Shown: positions 40,842-50,259 of the stretch, in pieces
How the letters are laid out: every line of letters starts with the position of its first letter
Position numbering within the stretch: position 1 is the first letter of the stretch
The notes under the pieces: model-generated
The model's database searches: none
The model's input: only the letters and a program-made list of their open reading frames with translations
Told to the model about the DNA's origin: nothing
Assembly: GCA_905221605.1 (NCBI GenBank)
Contig: CAJNDS010002066.1
Span: 1-62,000, forward strand
DNA length: 62,000 nt
DNA from: Symbiodinium natans
Taxonomy: Eukaryota > Sar > Dinophyceae > Suessiales > Symbiodiniaceae
Direction: 5' to 3'
Position numbers and translations under genes: made by a program

Positions 40842-42112
40842 TCATTCTCGTTCAGGTTCGCGACTTTGAGGAAAAAAGGACTCAGTTACCTTTCTCACTT
40901 TGCCCATCTTCTCCTCGGCATCCTTAAGCCACTCCTCGATCGTTACCCGGGCGTGGTCCGCTTCCTCCTTCACCATTTCATTGGTCGCTTGTAGCTCTTC
41001 CGCTAAGATCTCCTCCTCATTGAGTAGGTCCCTTAGATTCTCAGCCCGAGCCCGAAGCCTTTCCATAATTCCTTCTTGAAGTTCATGAAGCTCGTCCAAG
41101 GATTCTTCCAAACTCACCTTGGATTCTGTTGGCTCCTTCATTTGGAATACCACCGCGTCCACCTCCCTGTCCTCTTGGGCCATGTTCATCATCTTCAAGA
41201 TCGCACCTTTCTTGTAATCGGGAAACTGCCTGAGGTCCTCTTCCGGCATTCCAAATCCAAGGTCATCCAAGGTTTCCTTCGTGAAGCCATCCATATTCTT
41301 CGCCCTTGGAGTATACATTGCCACAACCACCCTTCTTCCCACCCAATCTTCAGTCACATGGTACTTCCTCGGGTCGAATGTGATTGGTTCTCCAAGTCGT
41401 AGTTCATGGACTTTGCCTCTTCGCCATTCAGCTTCGCGAACTTGCCTCCATTCATCTTCCCAACAGTAGTCCACCTCGTAGGCCTCAACCCATATTCCAC
41501 CTCCCTGTTCCGGCAAGCACACAGGCAAGACAACGTTCATTCGGCTTTGGGAGTTGTGGCTGTCTCTATGCATTTGCATCCCCACATTGTCCGTGATCTG
41601 CAGCGCGGTGAACTCGTTGTGCCCCACCCACTCAGAGAGGACCTTGGTCAAGTATGATGTTGTCCAAGGCATTGTCCTTGTTGCTTCAAGCAGACCGCAA
41701 ATCCCACCATGGGTGAATTGACCAGTCTTCCAGATCGCTGGTTCCTCCTTTCTTTTCTCTCTTCTGCTTGTCCGTAGTCCTTCCTTGGGTTGTGGCTTGA
41801 GCTCTTGCCATAGTCGAAGGATGTCTTCTAAGTCGAACTTCTCCTCCTGGAGGTACTCCTTCGCCAACAACTCAGCAGAAGTCTCTGGCAGGGTCATTCC
41901 AGCGATTCGTGCCTTCCCTCGAACACGACGTTCTGGTGCTGGTAGATGCAGCTCCAAGGGACTCGGGTCCACCAGGTCGTCCGAGTCCACCAGATACGGT
42001 CTCAAATGCACACTCGTGACATAGCCCCCATCTCCGAACCGGACAACCTTTCCCCGTTGGACATCACTGGAATATCCCACGAAGACCCCTTCCTTCCATC
42101 TTTATCTAGATC
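40842..42112 (-). CDS. copia integrase C-terminus plus 2OG-Fe(II)-oxygenase-like domain
   Basis: A frame of 412 codons from 42080 (really entered by frame change near 42100). Residues 1-35 finish integrase (GYSSDVQRGKVVRFGDGGYV). Residues 150-260 look like a double-stranded beta-helix 2-oxoglutarate dioxygenase: metal ligands H171-x-D173 in MHRDSHN, then GGGIWVEA, distal H241 in FDPRKYHVTEDWVGRR and R249/R250 nine residues later as the 2OG-binding candidate. Such enzymes oxidise bases, nucleic acids or proteins; the HxDxxN and H...R spacing recalls the JBP/TET and AlkB-like groups, but membership is inferred from motifs only. Residues 315-400 are a long charged coiled coil. At the end, a six-base T-run (minus; 40872-40877) has one base too many and shifts the frame into RT. 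I recall similar sequences within other dinoflagellate copia polyproteins. Confidence 0.7.
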
Positions 42113-45100
42113 GTACGAGCCTCCAGTTCCAAAGACCTTGGCCTTGACATAGGTTTTCGCCCCGAAGGTGAGGTCCTTGTCATCAAGCTTTCCAAGCGCT
42201 AGATCTCTTTGTCTTCGAGCACTGAAGGTTGCAGCTAGAGGCCAACATGTTCTGGGTAATCCTGACGATCGTAGTAGGGTCCTGCATCTGCTCTTTAACT
42301 GTCGTACAAGGGCTTCAGCTCTTCCATTCTGCTGCGGTTGTTGTGACTCACCCGTAGTTGCCAGGATGTCCCGTTCAGACATCCAGGACCTCAAGGCTTG
42401 CCCCTTTAACTCCCTTCCCCGATCCGAGTGGATTCTTGTTAAGGGCAGTCCATCGCGACGAAGCTCCAGATAGATGTCTCGGACCTTCGCAAACACCTCC
42501 TTCCCTGTTCGGGTCTCCATAGGTACTGCGAAATGCAAGGTCTGGTACTCGATGTCATCTCCAATGTGCTTGTAGATCATCTTGTACCTCTCATTCATCT
42601 CTTTCTGGTAGTCGTCGTCCTCCTCCTCAACTGGATCGCCTTTATCCTCCTCTTCCATAGGGTCATCATTGTCCACCCCCAGACCATCATCCTGCACCTC
42701 AGCTTCTTCCTCAGGATTTGGACTCTCCCGACAGGCTTCCAACTTCGGATGGCAGTATGCTCCCACGAGGAGGTACCTGTAGCGAGCCGAATCCGCTGTT
42801 TCGCCTCTGGCCCTGAAAGGACCGGCGATATCCAGCGAAAGTGAGTATGCACTCGGCGCTAAAGTTCTCCGGTGGGCCCGGCCCGTCGCCGCCGTCCGGA
42901 CACATGTTTGGCAACGACGATCATAGGGGATGTGGCCTGCTTTCACATGGTCCTCCCAATGCTTCAGCTCCTTTTCCGTCATGTTCACCGGCTTTGTCAT
43001 CCTTGCCATCATCCTCAATCTCATGCCTTCGTCCCCATAGACTCTCCAAAGCTTCATCCCGGTATACAGTCGCTGCTTCAGCTCATCTGGCCATTGGGAT
43101 CTCGGAGGTGTTGATTGGGACAAGGCTTCAAAGTTCGGTACCAGGAAACCATTCGGGACGTTGAGGTTGGTGGCGAAGGCGTATCTTTCATGGTTTACCT
43201 CCATGTAGAGGGTGGCCACATCGTAGGTCGACTTAATACCCTGCCAGACAGGGCCATTCCAGAAGTCGCTCGGTCCAGGTAATTCCATGGCAACAAAAGG
43301 CTTCCGTAGGTCGCTGAGCTCAGCACCTCGATTTGCAATGATCCACATCAACCAGAACTTCTTCGTGAGGAGCTCCTGGTTCTCCATCTTACGAGGCGGA
43401 CCCCCATAGAGGCCTTCCACTTGTCCTCGAGCTGCAGCCCACAGTAGGGCCTTGGTGGTCTCGTGGCTCTTCAGCATGTCATACCTTTTGGATATTCGCA
43501 GGTCTATCTTCAGGGTCGACATGGACTCCGTTTCCATCTCAGCTTCCTTGCTCTCACCACTGAACATGTGTATCGCCCATCTTGTAGACAGCAATCTTCG
43601 CCTTGCTGCTCGGTTCAGCGGCAAACCCTTCAAGATAGACGCCCCGCTCGAATCACTTAGGTTCACATCGTCCAAGCCGATCATAGCCACAATCTCCTCC
43701 TCAGTACAAGAACCCAAAGGTGAGTCTGGATCCAACAGCATTCGACGAAGAGCCCTCCTGGATCCCGTTGCCACGAACTCATCCAAACCTTCCCTCCATG
43801 ATGGTCCTTCTTCTTGACCTCCGGTGTTCAATGCCCTCATGACGCCATCCATGTTGTTGGCCTTCAATTTCCCGAGCTCAACCTCCTCTAGGTCACTGAT
43901 TAGCTTCAGAGCTTCGGCCTCTCTCAAGACCGGGCAATTTCCCACAAGCTTTGTGGGCAGCAGACCATGTTCTGGATGGTGAACTTGTAGTCCTCGCCTC
44001 CGGCTCCACCTCAAAGTACACCCAAGTGACTGCACCAAGCTGCCTAAAGGCAGGATGGTCCCACCGAAGTTGTCACCCTCATTGGCTTGTTCCGGCAGCA
44101 AAGTCCCTGCGGTAGTTTGTCGAAGCCGAACTGTCCTCCCATCCGCCAACTGGACCGCCACTTTTCTGGCCTTCTGAACTTCGTCTTGAGACCTTGGAGC
44201 TCTATATGGGTGAGAGGCTCCACTGTCAAGAAGAGCCAATCCTTCCGGTGATTCCAGCCCTTGACTCCGGAGGAAGTGGTTCAAGGTCGCGATGGCCTCA
44301 TTGGTTTCCACCTGCATGGGTGCCAGTCGCTTCAACTTCGCCAGGAATTGTTCCGCCAGCTCACGGACTTCAGTGGTTTGAGCTTGGGTCGGTTGCTCCG
44401 AAAACAAGACGGTAGAGGCAGCCGAGGACGAACCGGACGAGGTCAATGTTCCCGAACCTGCAGGCGCTGTGGATGCTGGGACTTCTCCTGATTGAAGAGG
44501 TTGATCACCAGGAGGAGGGGTCACCGCCATCGCTGCCACGGTAGCCGTTGTCGAAGTCGGTGGAGTTGTAGATTGGGTGGACGAGCTTCCCTTTCCACCT
44601 CCTTTTGATTTTCCCGTTTTCACAGGGCATTCGTTCTGCCGGTGGTTCTTTCCTCCACAATGCCAGCATCGACCCTTCTTCTCCTCCTTGGACATGAACT
44701 CATGAGCAAACTTGCAACTGGAACCCTTCCGACAACCTTCGTCACTGGACCAGAACTTGCAAGGTGCTTTCTGGCCTCTTGCTGGACTTCCAGCATTGGA
44801 CGGTGTTTTTGGTTCCACGTTCATGCCCTTGAGCTTCGGGTCGTTGCGCGCAATGGGGATCACCTGTTGGAGCTCAGCCAGGATATGGTCCACATAGGTC
44901 AAGACGGAGGTGATATGTGGCTGGTAAGGGAGCTGGAGGTCCTGCTTCGCCATGTTCAACTTGAAGGCCATATCCGGTTGTCCACTTACAACCTTCTTGA
45001 TCGCATTCTCCACCGCCACCATCAGCACAGAGCCATCGGGAATGTTCACTCCCATCTCTGAGGCTCGAGAGACCAGCTTCTTCCATTTCCTCAAGCTGGC

Positions 45101-46516
45101 GGTGAGCTCCGTTGGGCTGTCTTGAGGTGCAATGTACTCCAGTTGTTTGATCAATGATGCCCTCTCACTTGCTCCACCCGGGGTGTAGATGGTGTAGAGC
45201 TTGAACAGACAATCCTTGACCTTGTCTATCCGGAGCATCATCACCTCGTTCTTGATTTGGGGTTGCATCGACTGGAGCAGTAAGGTCATGACTCTTCGTT
45301 CCAGTCTTGACCATTTCTCATCGTCCACAAAGTAGTTCGCCCCCACCCTGATCTTCAACTTTTGGAGTGGCGACTCACCCTGGTAGGCCTTGTAGGTGTT
45401 CACTGCCAACTGGGAGTTCGCCTCCCACCATCCAGAGGCTTTCTCCGTCAGGGAGCCGATGAGTTGCCCCGCTTCATACATCCACTCCAGGAAGGCCACG
45501 GAACTGCTATCTGTGTAGGGCTCCGGCATCTTCGGTAACTCGACACTGCCCTTCAGGAGCTCAGGGTCATGGCCATCCTTCTTCATCTGCATCTGCTGCA
45601 ACTGCTGAATTCCATGTGCTAGAAGCTCAAGGGTCGAGGTCTCCTTGTCCTTTGGTCCTCCACCTCCCACGCTGCCAGCGCCACCACTGCTCCGACCTGC
45701 TTCAGGAAGGGTGTCGTTCTTGCCAAGGTTCTCGCCTTCACTCGCCACGGCTTGCCCTCCTTGCAAATCAGAGCTCAACCCTGTAGGCGGTTTCCCTGTG
45801 CCCTGTCCCTGGGCACCACCACCCACATTGCCACCATCATTGTTCACGAAGCTAGCTCTATATCCACCACCATCCAATCCAGGGGGAGGACCAAGCAGCC
45901 CTGCAGCTCCGTTTTCCACCCCAATTGGCCGTAGTTCCTCTGGTTGATGAGGACGATCGCTTCCCCTTGCCCTTCGAACACCTGGAAGTTCAAGGCCCCC
46001 AGATCCCAAGCGGCCTCTCAGGTCGGCTCTCGTCATCTCCTCACCCACCCCCTGCGGTCTTGGGGCGGCTTCCATCACCTGATGCAGCAGTTTCTTCAAC
46101 TCGTCATTTTCCGATTGAAGCTGGTGCACCTTGACATCTCGTCCTTGGATTGCACTCTGAACTTGTCGCCTGACCTGGGAGACAGACTCGCCCGACGAGT
46201 GCTCAGCAGGACTTCCAAACAGATCTTGCCTTGGCTGCAACAAAGAGGTCCTCTGTGTCCATTCCTGCATGGCTTGCTGCATGGCAGGTTCCATAAGTGG
46301 AGTTCCAGCTTCACGAGGTTCGGGCGTCGTTGTCGGTGACTGCCAGGCCTGGGGTGAGCTCATCGCAGTACGACTCCTCATCACCTGGACCCTCTCCATC
46401 ACTGGATTCACCACGCCCTGAACAAGTCCTCGTAGCCTGGAATACCAAACCACATGATCTTCACTGCTATGAACTGGATCTTGATCACTCTGCTCCACAC
46501 CCGTCCCCTGCAACAT
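42002..46516 (-). CDS. copia Gag (3' part), protease and integrase
   Basis: 1,504 codons. Gag with a coiled-coil-like stretch (about 125-150) and a conserved gag core (about 330-560); CCCH finger C586-x8-C595-x5-C601-x3-H605; CCHC knuckle C617-x2-C620-x4-H625-x4-C630; aspartic protease active site D764-S-G (LLDSGAS); integrase HHCC (H1190, H1195, C1202, C1205) and catalytic D1229, D1365, E1401, the last two with 35 residues between them. An acidic insert (about 1266-1302, Glu/Asp runs) enlarges the gap between the first two aspartates to 136 residues. The frame leaves homology near residue 1473 (about 42100), where one A seems to be missing. All catalytic residues are present. Confidence 0.92.
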   Translation of the reverse strand: MLQGTGVEQSDQDPVHSSEDHVVWYSRLRGLVQGVVNPVMERVQVMRSRTAMSSPQAWQSPTTTPEPREAGTPLMEPAMQQAMQEWTQRTSLLQPRQDLFGSPAEHSSGESVSQVRRQVQSAIQGRDVKVHQLQSENDELKKLLHQVMEAAPRPQGVGEEMTRADLRGRLGSGGLELPGVRRARGSDRPHQPEELRPIGVENGAAGLLGPPPGLDGGGYRASFVNNDGGNVGGGAQGQGTGKPPTGLSSDLQGGQAVASEGENLGKNDTLPEAGRSSGGAGSVGGGGPKDKETSTLELLAHGIQQLQQMQMKKDGHDPELLKGSVELPKMPEPYTDSSSVAFLEWMYEAGQLIGSLTEKASGWWEANSQLAVNTYKAYQGESPLQKLKIRVGANYFVDDEKWSRLERRVMTLLLQSMQPQIKNEVMMLRIDKVKDCLFKLYTIYTPGGASERASLIKQLEYIAPQDSPTELTASLRKWKKLVSRASEMGVNIPDGSVLMVAVENAIKKVVSGQPDMAFKLNMAKQDLQLPYQPHITSVLTYVDHILAELQQVIPIARNDPKLKGMNVEPKTPSNAGSPARGQKAPCKFWSSDEGCRKGSSCKFAHEFMSKEEKKGRCWHCGGKNHRQNECPVKTGKSKGGGKGSSSTQSTTPPTSTTATVAAMAVTPPPGDQPLQSGEVPASTAPAGSGTLTSSGSSSAASTVLFSEQPTQAQTTEVRELAEQFLAKLKRLAPMQVETNEAIATLNHFLRSQGLESPEGLALLDSGASHPYRAPRSQDEVQKARKVAVQLADGRTVRLRQTTAGTLLPEQANEGDNFGGTILPLGSLVQSLGCTLRWSRRRGLQVHHPEHGLLPTKLVGNCPVLREAEALKLISDLEEVELGKLKANNMDGVMRALNTGGQEEGPSWREGLDEFVATGSRRALRRMLLDPDSPLGSCTEEEIVAMIGLDDVNLSDSSGASILKGLPLNRAARRRLLSTRWAIHMFSGESKEAEMETESMSTLKIDLRISKRYDMLKSHETTKALLWAAARGQVEGLYGGPPRKMENQELLTKKFWLMWIIANRGAELSDLRKPFVAMELPGPSDFWNGPVWQGIKSTYDVATLYMEVNHERYAFATNLNVPNGFLVPNFEALSQSTPPRSQWPDELKQRLYTGMKLWRVYGDEGMRLRMMARMTKPVNMTEKELKHWEDHVKAGHIPYDRRCQTCVRTAATGRAHRRTLAPSAYSLSLDIAGPFRARGETADSARYRYLLVGAYCHPKLEACRESPNPEEEAEVQDDGLGVDNDDPMEEEDKGDPVEEEDDDYQKEMNERYKMIYKHIGDDIEYQTLHFAVPMETRTGKEVFAKVRDIYLELRRDGLPLTRIHSDRGRELKGQALRSWMSERDILATTGESQQPQQNGRAEALVRQLKSRCRTLLRSSGLPRTCWPLAATFSARRQRDLALGKLDDKDLTFGAKTYVKAKVFGTGGSYDLDKDGRKGSSWDIPVMSNGERLSGSEMGAMSRVCI

Positions 46517-47181
46517 CCTTCGGGCCCTAGACTGGACCGCTGCAACAGCTCTCGTTGCTCAGCTAGCTGCGCCATTGCATGTCGGGCCTCTTGGGACGGT
46601 TGTAGTAGGCCTTGACGAGGAACCATAACCAGCAGGGATTGATCATCTGGTTCTTGAGGGACCCTGGCGGCTTCTCTAGCAGGTGGTGCCTCCAAAGCGA
46701 GTTGTGGCGGTTCTTGAGGACGACCTTGGAAGGGACTCGGACCTGGTAGTGGTGGTCCCAGGGCCTGAGGTGCTGTGGCTGGGTGTGAAGGAACTGCTGT
46801 CTGCTGATGCTGCTGCAGTTCTGCTGGCCCTATGTCAACCCTAGACCCTAGACCCACCCTCGTCGCTTCGTTCGTCGCGCCCAGTGCGGTTCTCGCTTCG
46901 CCAGATCCGGTTATCGTTGGCCCATCCAAAGAAGCAGCCACTCCTGCAGGATTCACACCATTCATCAAAGGCGATGGTCCCATTGCTCCACTCCGATTCG
47001 GGATCGGATTCAGTGTTCCATATCCACCATGTCTGCCCATTTCCCCCCTCGGCAAACCAGCTTGTCCAGGAACTGAATCTCGAACACCTGCCATGCCCTC
47101 CGCCATTGGCATCATTGGGCTCATAACCTGTCCGGTTGGGGGCCGGAGGTTATGAAGATCATCGGAGGATTGCAGGGCCAT
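46408..47181 (-). CDS. copia Gag, N-terminal part
   Basis: 257 codons in another frame. The first ATG (47181) lies inside the 5' LTR and the frame runs through the primer site; a second ATG is at 47124. Rich in Pro, Gln, Met and Ala; no domain recognised. It overlaps the 1,504-codon frame; the switch must fall between 46563 and 46408. This could be a programmed shift, a mutation or an assembly error. Confidence 0.6.
   Translation of the reverse strand: MALQSSDDLHNLRPPTGQVMSPMMPMAEGMAGVRDSVPGQAGLPRGEMGRHGGYGTLNPIPNRSGAMGPSPLMNGVNPAGVAASLDGPTITGSGEARTALGATNEATRVGLGSRVDIGPAELQQHQQTAVPSHPATAPQALGPPLPGPSPFQGRPQEPPQLALEAPPAREAARVPQEPDDQSLLVMVPRQGLLQPSQEARHAMAQLAEQRELLQRSSLGPEGCCRGRVWSRVIKIQFIAVKIMWFGIPGYEDLFRAW
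47111..47128 (-). other. primer-binding site, internal initiator-tRNA type
   Basis: Minus strand GGTTATGAGCCCAATGAT directly follows the 5' LTR. The first 12 bases are complementary to the anticodon arm of eukaryotic initiator tRNA-Met (GGGCTCATAACC), not to a tRNA 3' end, as in Drosophila copia, which is primed by a 5' half-tRNA. Confidence 0.75.
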
Positions 47182-47416
47182 GGCACACCGAATGCGACAC
47201 AGGTCGCGACAGATCTTTTCTCAGGAGCACACGTCTTTGCAACTATGCCTGCTATACATTGCTAGTTGTTCTGCAGCTTCGCCTTTTCATGCCTTCATTG
47301 CCTTCATCGCCTTCATGGCCTTCATGGGCATGGCACATTCGGCGTTCTGCATGTTGGGCCCTTCAAACGGCCTCGGACATGGTTGAGCTTGCTGTCAACT
47401 GAATCTCACTTCATCA
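47129..47416 (-). repeat. 5' LTR
   Basis: 288 bp, identical to 37717-38004. The Gag frame begins within it. Confidence 0.95.
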
Positions 47417-47421
47417 AAACC
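47417..47421. other. target-site duplication AAACC, right
   Basis: Matches 37712-37716; continues as CCTAAACCCTAAA. Confidence 0.85.
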
Positions 47422-47441
47422 CTAAACCCTAAACCCTAAAC

Positions 47442-47504
47442 CCCTGGCCTGGATCGGCCATGAGGAAGTTGGGCCAGCCGGTCGACATGGCCTCCCGGGG
47501 ATCG
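47442..47504 (-). CDS. predicted exon 5' of the copia insertion
   Basis: 63 bp; contains EAMSTGWPNFLMADPGQ; acceptor ACGCTCAG|, donor CCAGGG|GTTTAGGG. The copia element starts 25 bp into the following intron. Confidence 0.5.
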
Positions 47505-47529
47505 CTGAGCGTTTACAGCGTCGGGGGGG

Positions 47530-48232
47530 GGGGGGGGAACAGGTTTAGGGTTTAGGGTTTTGGGGTTTAGGGGTTTAGGGTTTAGGGGTTTAGGGTGTAG
47601 GGTTTAGGAGTTTAGGAGTTGAGGAAGTTTAGGAGTTGAGGAAGTTTAGGAGTTGAGGAAATTTAGGAAGTTTAGGAGGTTAGGAGGTTAGGAGGTTAGG
47701 AAGGTTAGGAGTTTAGGAGGTTAGGAGTTTAGGAAGTTTAGGAAGTTTAGGAGTTTAGGAGTTTCGGGGCAGAGGGTTTAGGAGTTTAGGAGTTTCGGGG
47801 CAGAGGGTTTAGGGTTTGGAAGAGGGGACCCCTAGAAGGGACCCTGAATCTTCTTCCCCTCATACAACCCTGTCTATACCTTCTATAGCCCCTAATATAC
47901 CGAAGTAGCCCCTACATACCCCCTAAACCCTAAACCCTAAACCCTAAACCCTAAACCCTAAACCCTAAACCCTAAACCCTAAACCCTAAACGAAAACCTT
48001 AGTAGCCCCTACATACCCCCCCCGAAGAACCTCTAAGTTCCCTTATAAGGAACCCTCCTTTAAAACCCTAACTTCCCCTATATAACCCTTGTATGTACCT
48101 TCTATAGCCCCTAATATACCTAACTAGCCCCTACATACCCCCTAAACCCTAAACCCTCAACCCTAAACCCTGAACCCTAAACCCGAAACCCCAAAACCCC
48201 AACCCCCCCCCCCCCGCCCGAGCTCCTAAAAC
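47530..48232. other. TTTAGGAG-type arrays and a duplicated segment
   Basis: G-run at 47523-47537, TTTAGGAG/TTGAGGAAG variants to 47815, CCCTAAA at 47925-47992. A segment of about 67 bp (CTTCTATAGCCCCTAATATA...) occurs at 47871-47937 and again at 48086-48152, both ending in CCCTAAA. No exon. Confidence 0.7.
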
Positions 48233-48268
48233 CCGAGTGCCTTGCTGCCCCAGTTGTCGCCTCAGCGG
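48233..48268 (-). CDS. predicted short exon
   Basis: 36 bp reading AEATTGAARHS, borders CCCTAAG| and CGG|GTTTTAGG. Confidence 0.35.
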
Positions 48269-48442
48269 CTTAGGGCATTGGGTTTAGGGTTTAGGGTTTA
48301 GGGTTTAAGGTTTAGGGTTTAGGGTTAGAGGTTTAAGGTTTTAGGGGTTCGAGCTTGGGGATGTAAGGTTTTCGCGGTGTAGCCCTAAACTCTAAGCCCT
48401 AGACCCCTACACCCTAACCGTCCAAGCTACAAGAAGTAGGGC

Positions 48443-48745
48443 TTAGCGGTGGGGAGAGATAAGGGTTTGTGGCTTAGGGGTTCGGGTCCAAGGGTTATAA
48501 AAGGGGTAAGTTTTCAATAGTTGGGGTTGAAGGTTCAGGGTTCTCATCAGTTCTTCTTCGATGCTTCTGCTTCTTTTGATACGTATGACATATGGTTTTC
48601 CCGATGCTTTAGGACATAGGGTTTGCGACGGGATAAGGAACACATCGCGCGCCACAGAGGGAGCACCAACACCCCACGGCTCAACACGACACCTCGTTCT
48701 CAGGCCCTGAACCCGCATGATGTGGTCCGTTACCTTCTTTACCAT
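48443..48745 (-). CDS. hypothetical ORF, 100 codons
   Basis: ATG to stop; starts MVKKVTDHIMRVQGLRTRCR. Longer and less repetitive than the surrounding chance ORFs, with a basic middle (RIKRSRSIEEELMRTLNLQ), but its C-terminus has Pro/Lys-rich words like heptamer translation. No family recognised. Confidence 0.3.
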   Translation of the reverse strand: MVKKVTDHIMRVQGLRTRCRVEPWGVGAPSVARDVFLIPSQTLCPKASGKPYVIRIKRSRSIEEELMRTLNLQPQLLKTYPFYNPWTRTPKPQTLISPHR

Positions 48746-49585
48746 GGGTTGTAGAGGGAAAAAAGGGTATGCAAGGGGTCCCCATTTTAGGGCCCGTAAG
48801 GGACCCTGTATCTACCCTCAGACCCGAAAGAAGTTCTAACGGCTGTGCCATAGAACGGCTGGGGGCTTGTCAGGCTTTGCCACGATGGCATAGCAGGCTT
48901 GATGGCTGCGGGTTCATGTCAATGTAGGGTTTAGGGTTGTAGGAGTTCGGATGGTTGCGGTTCAGGATGTAGGGCTTAGGGGACGGGATGGTTCCGGGTT
49001 AGGGTTGAGGGCGCAGGGAGTAGCATGGTTCAGGATATGAAACCCAATATATACACTCACCAATTTTACAAAGGAACCTTATATACACTCACCAATAACA
49101 GAAATATAAACCCTGCTTCATATGTTCGAGAGCGTGCTTGGAGGGTTTAGGGCTTAGGGCGGCGGAAGATGGTTTCGGGATCTGCGAGGAAGAGCAGTGC
49201 AGTGAACCCGCACACCCTGAACCCTGAGCCGCAGCGTACAACCCCAACCCCTAAACCCCAAAACCCTTAAACCCTTAATTCAACCCTTAAACCCAAAAAC
49301 CCTGAATTCAACCCTTAAACCCTGAATTCAACCCTTAAACCCTGAATTCGACCCTTAAACCCATAAACGCTGAACCTTGCAACCCTGCAGCTACTAATTG
49401 CTTTAGCTAGAACCCCAGTTCTTCCTTATAAAGGGCAATATAGGAGCTGTTATTTATGGATTTGTTTTTGGGGGGGGAGGGTTTAGGGCTTAGGCTTTAG
49501 GGTTTAGGGTTTTAGGGTTTCGGGTTTACAGTTTAGGGTTTAGGGTTTAGGGTTCATAAGCAATTAGCAGAAAGCTGTAGTACAC
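48746..49585. other. no firm gene; family-F copy and 20-bp tandem repeat
   Basis: Family-F element at 49032-49124 (GGAACCTTATATACACTCAC). Four copies of a 20-bp unit CCTGAATTCAACCCTTAAAC at 49272-49358. A degenerate family-B end at about 49390-49450. Confidence 0.65.
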
Positions 49586-49647
49586 CTTGCCCGGCGACCC
49601 CCGCCGAACCAGGAGTGTGTCATGTCCCCGTCGCCCGTGCCCCAGAC
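49586..49647 (-). CDS. predicted internal exon
   Basis: 62 bp, acceptor CGCGAAG|, donor GCAAG|GTGTAC; contains VWGTGDGDMTHSWFGGGRRA, a glycine-rich turn-like sequence. Confidence 0.55.
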
Positions 49648-49894
49648 CTTCGCGAGGGGGTTTAGGGTTTAGGGTTAAGGGTTTAGGGTTTAGGCTTTAG
49701 AACCCCAAGTAATGGTAAAGGTATAGGGTTTAGTGTGTAGGGTTTCGGAGTCTACGTATAAAATAGAGCCCCAGGCTGTGTACCCATACGATTCGGTGGG
49801 TTATAGGGAACCTTGATTGAAATCACTCCGCACAGCATTCTGGAGTTAAAGTGGTGGGTTGGAGGCGCAAGTGTGTAGGATCTAGGGTGTTCTT

Positions 49895-50250
49895 GAGGTA
49901 AGCCCTAAGCCCTAAGCCCTAAGCCCGAAGCCCTAAGCCCAGCCCTAAGCCCCAAGCCCCAAGCCCCAAGCCCCAAGCCCCAAGCCCCAAGCCCCAAGCC
50001 CCAAGCCCCAAGCCCCAAGCCCCAAGCCCCAAGCCCCAAGCCCCAGCCCCAAGCCCCAAGCCCCAAGCCCCAAGCCCCAAGCCCCAAGCCCCAAGCCCCA
50101 AGCCCTAAGCCCTAAGCCCTAAGCCCTAAGCCCTAAGCCCTAAGCCCTAAGCCCTAAGCCCTAAGCCCTAACCTAAGCCCTAAGCCCAAAGCCCTAAGCC
50201 CAAAGCCCTAAGCCCTAAGCCCCAAGCCCGAAGCCCTAAGCCCTAAGCCC
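49895..50250. repeat. (CCCTAAG)/(CCCCAAG) array
   Basis: About 50 heptamers: CCCTAAG at both ends, CCCCAAG in the middle (49945-50100). ORFs made of Gly-Leu-Gly-Ala-Trp are translations of it. Confidence 0.97.
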
Positions 50251-50259
50251 TCAGCCCCG

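Larger units (their letters stand above)
37717..47416 (-). mobile_element. Ty1/copia LTR retrotransposon
   Basis: 9,700 bp. Identical 288-bp LTRs with TG...CA ends, a 5-bp target duplication AAACC, a primer site next to the right (5') LTR and a purine tract next to the left (3') LTR. Domain order on the minus strand is Gag (CCCH + CCHC), protease, integrase, 2OG-oxygenase-like, reverse transcriptase, RNase H, C-terminal extension. Integrase before RT defines copia. Identical LTRs imply a recent insertion. It lies in the same orientation as the flanking exons, inside what appears to be a telomere-repeat intron (47442-47504 is the exon on its 5' side). Confidence 0.95.

Noticed and set aside
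38248-47155. Numerous plus-strand ORFs of 60-140 codons across the copia element
   Set aside because: Antisense shadows; all recognisable domains are on the minus strand.
49272-49358. CRISPR-like regular repeats (also 5374-5521 and 16950-17527)
   Set aside because: Tandem without unique spacers, eukaryotic context, no cas-like genes.
49905-50101. Gly-Leu-Gly-Ala-Trp repeat proteins
   Set aside because: Products of the CCCCAAG array.
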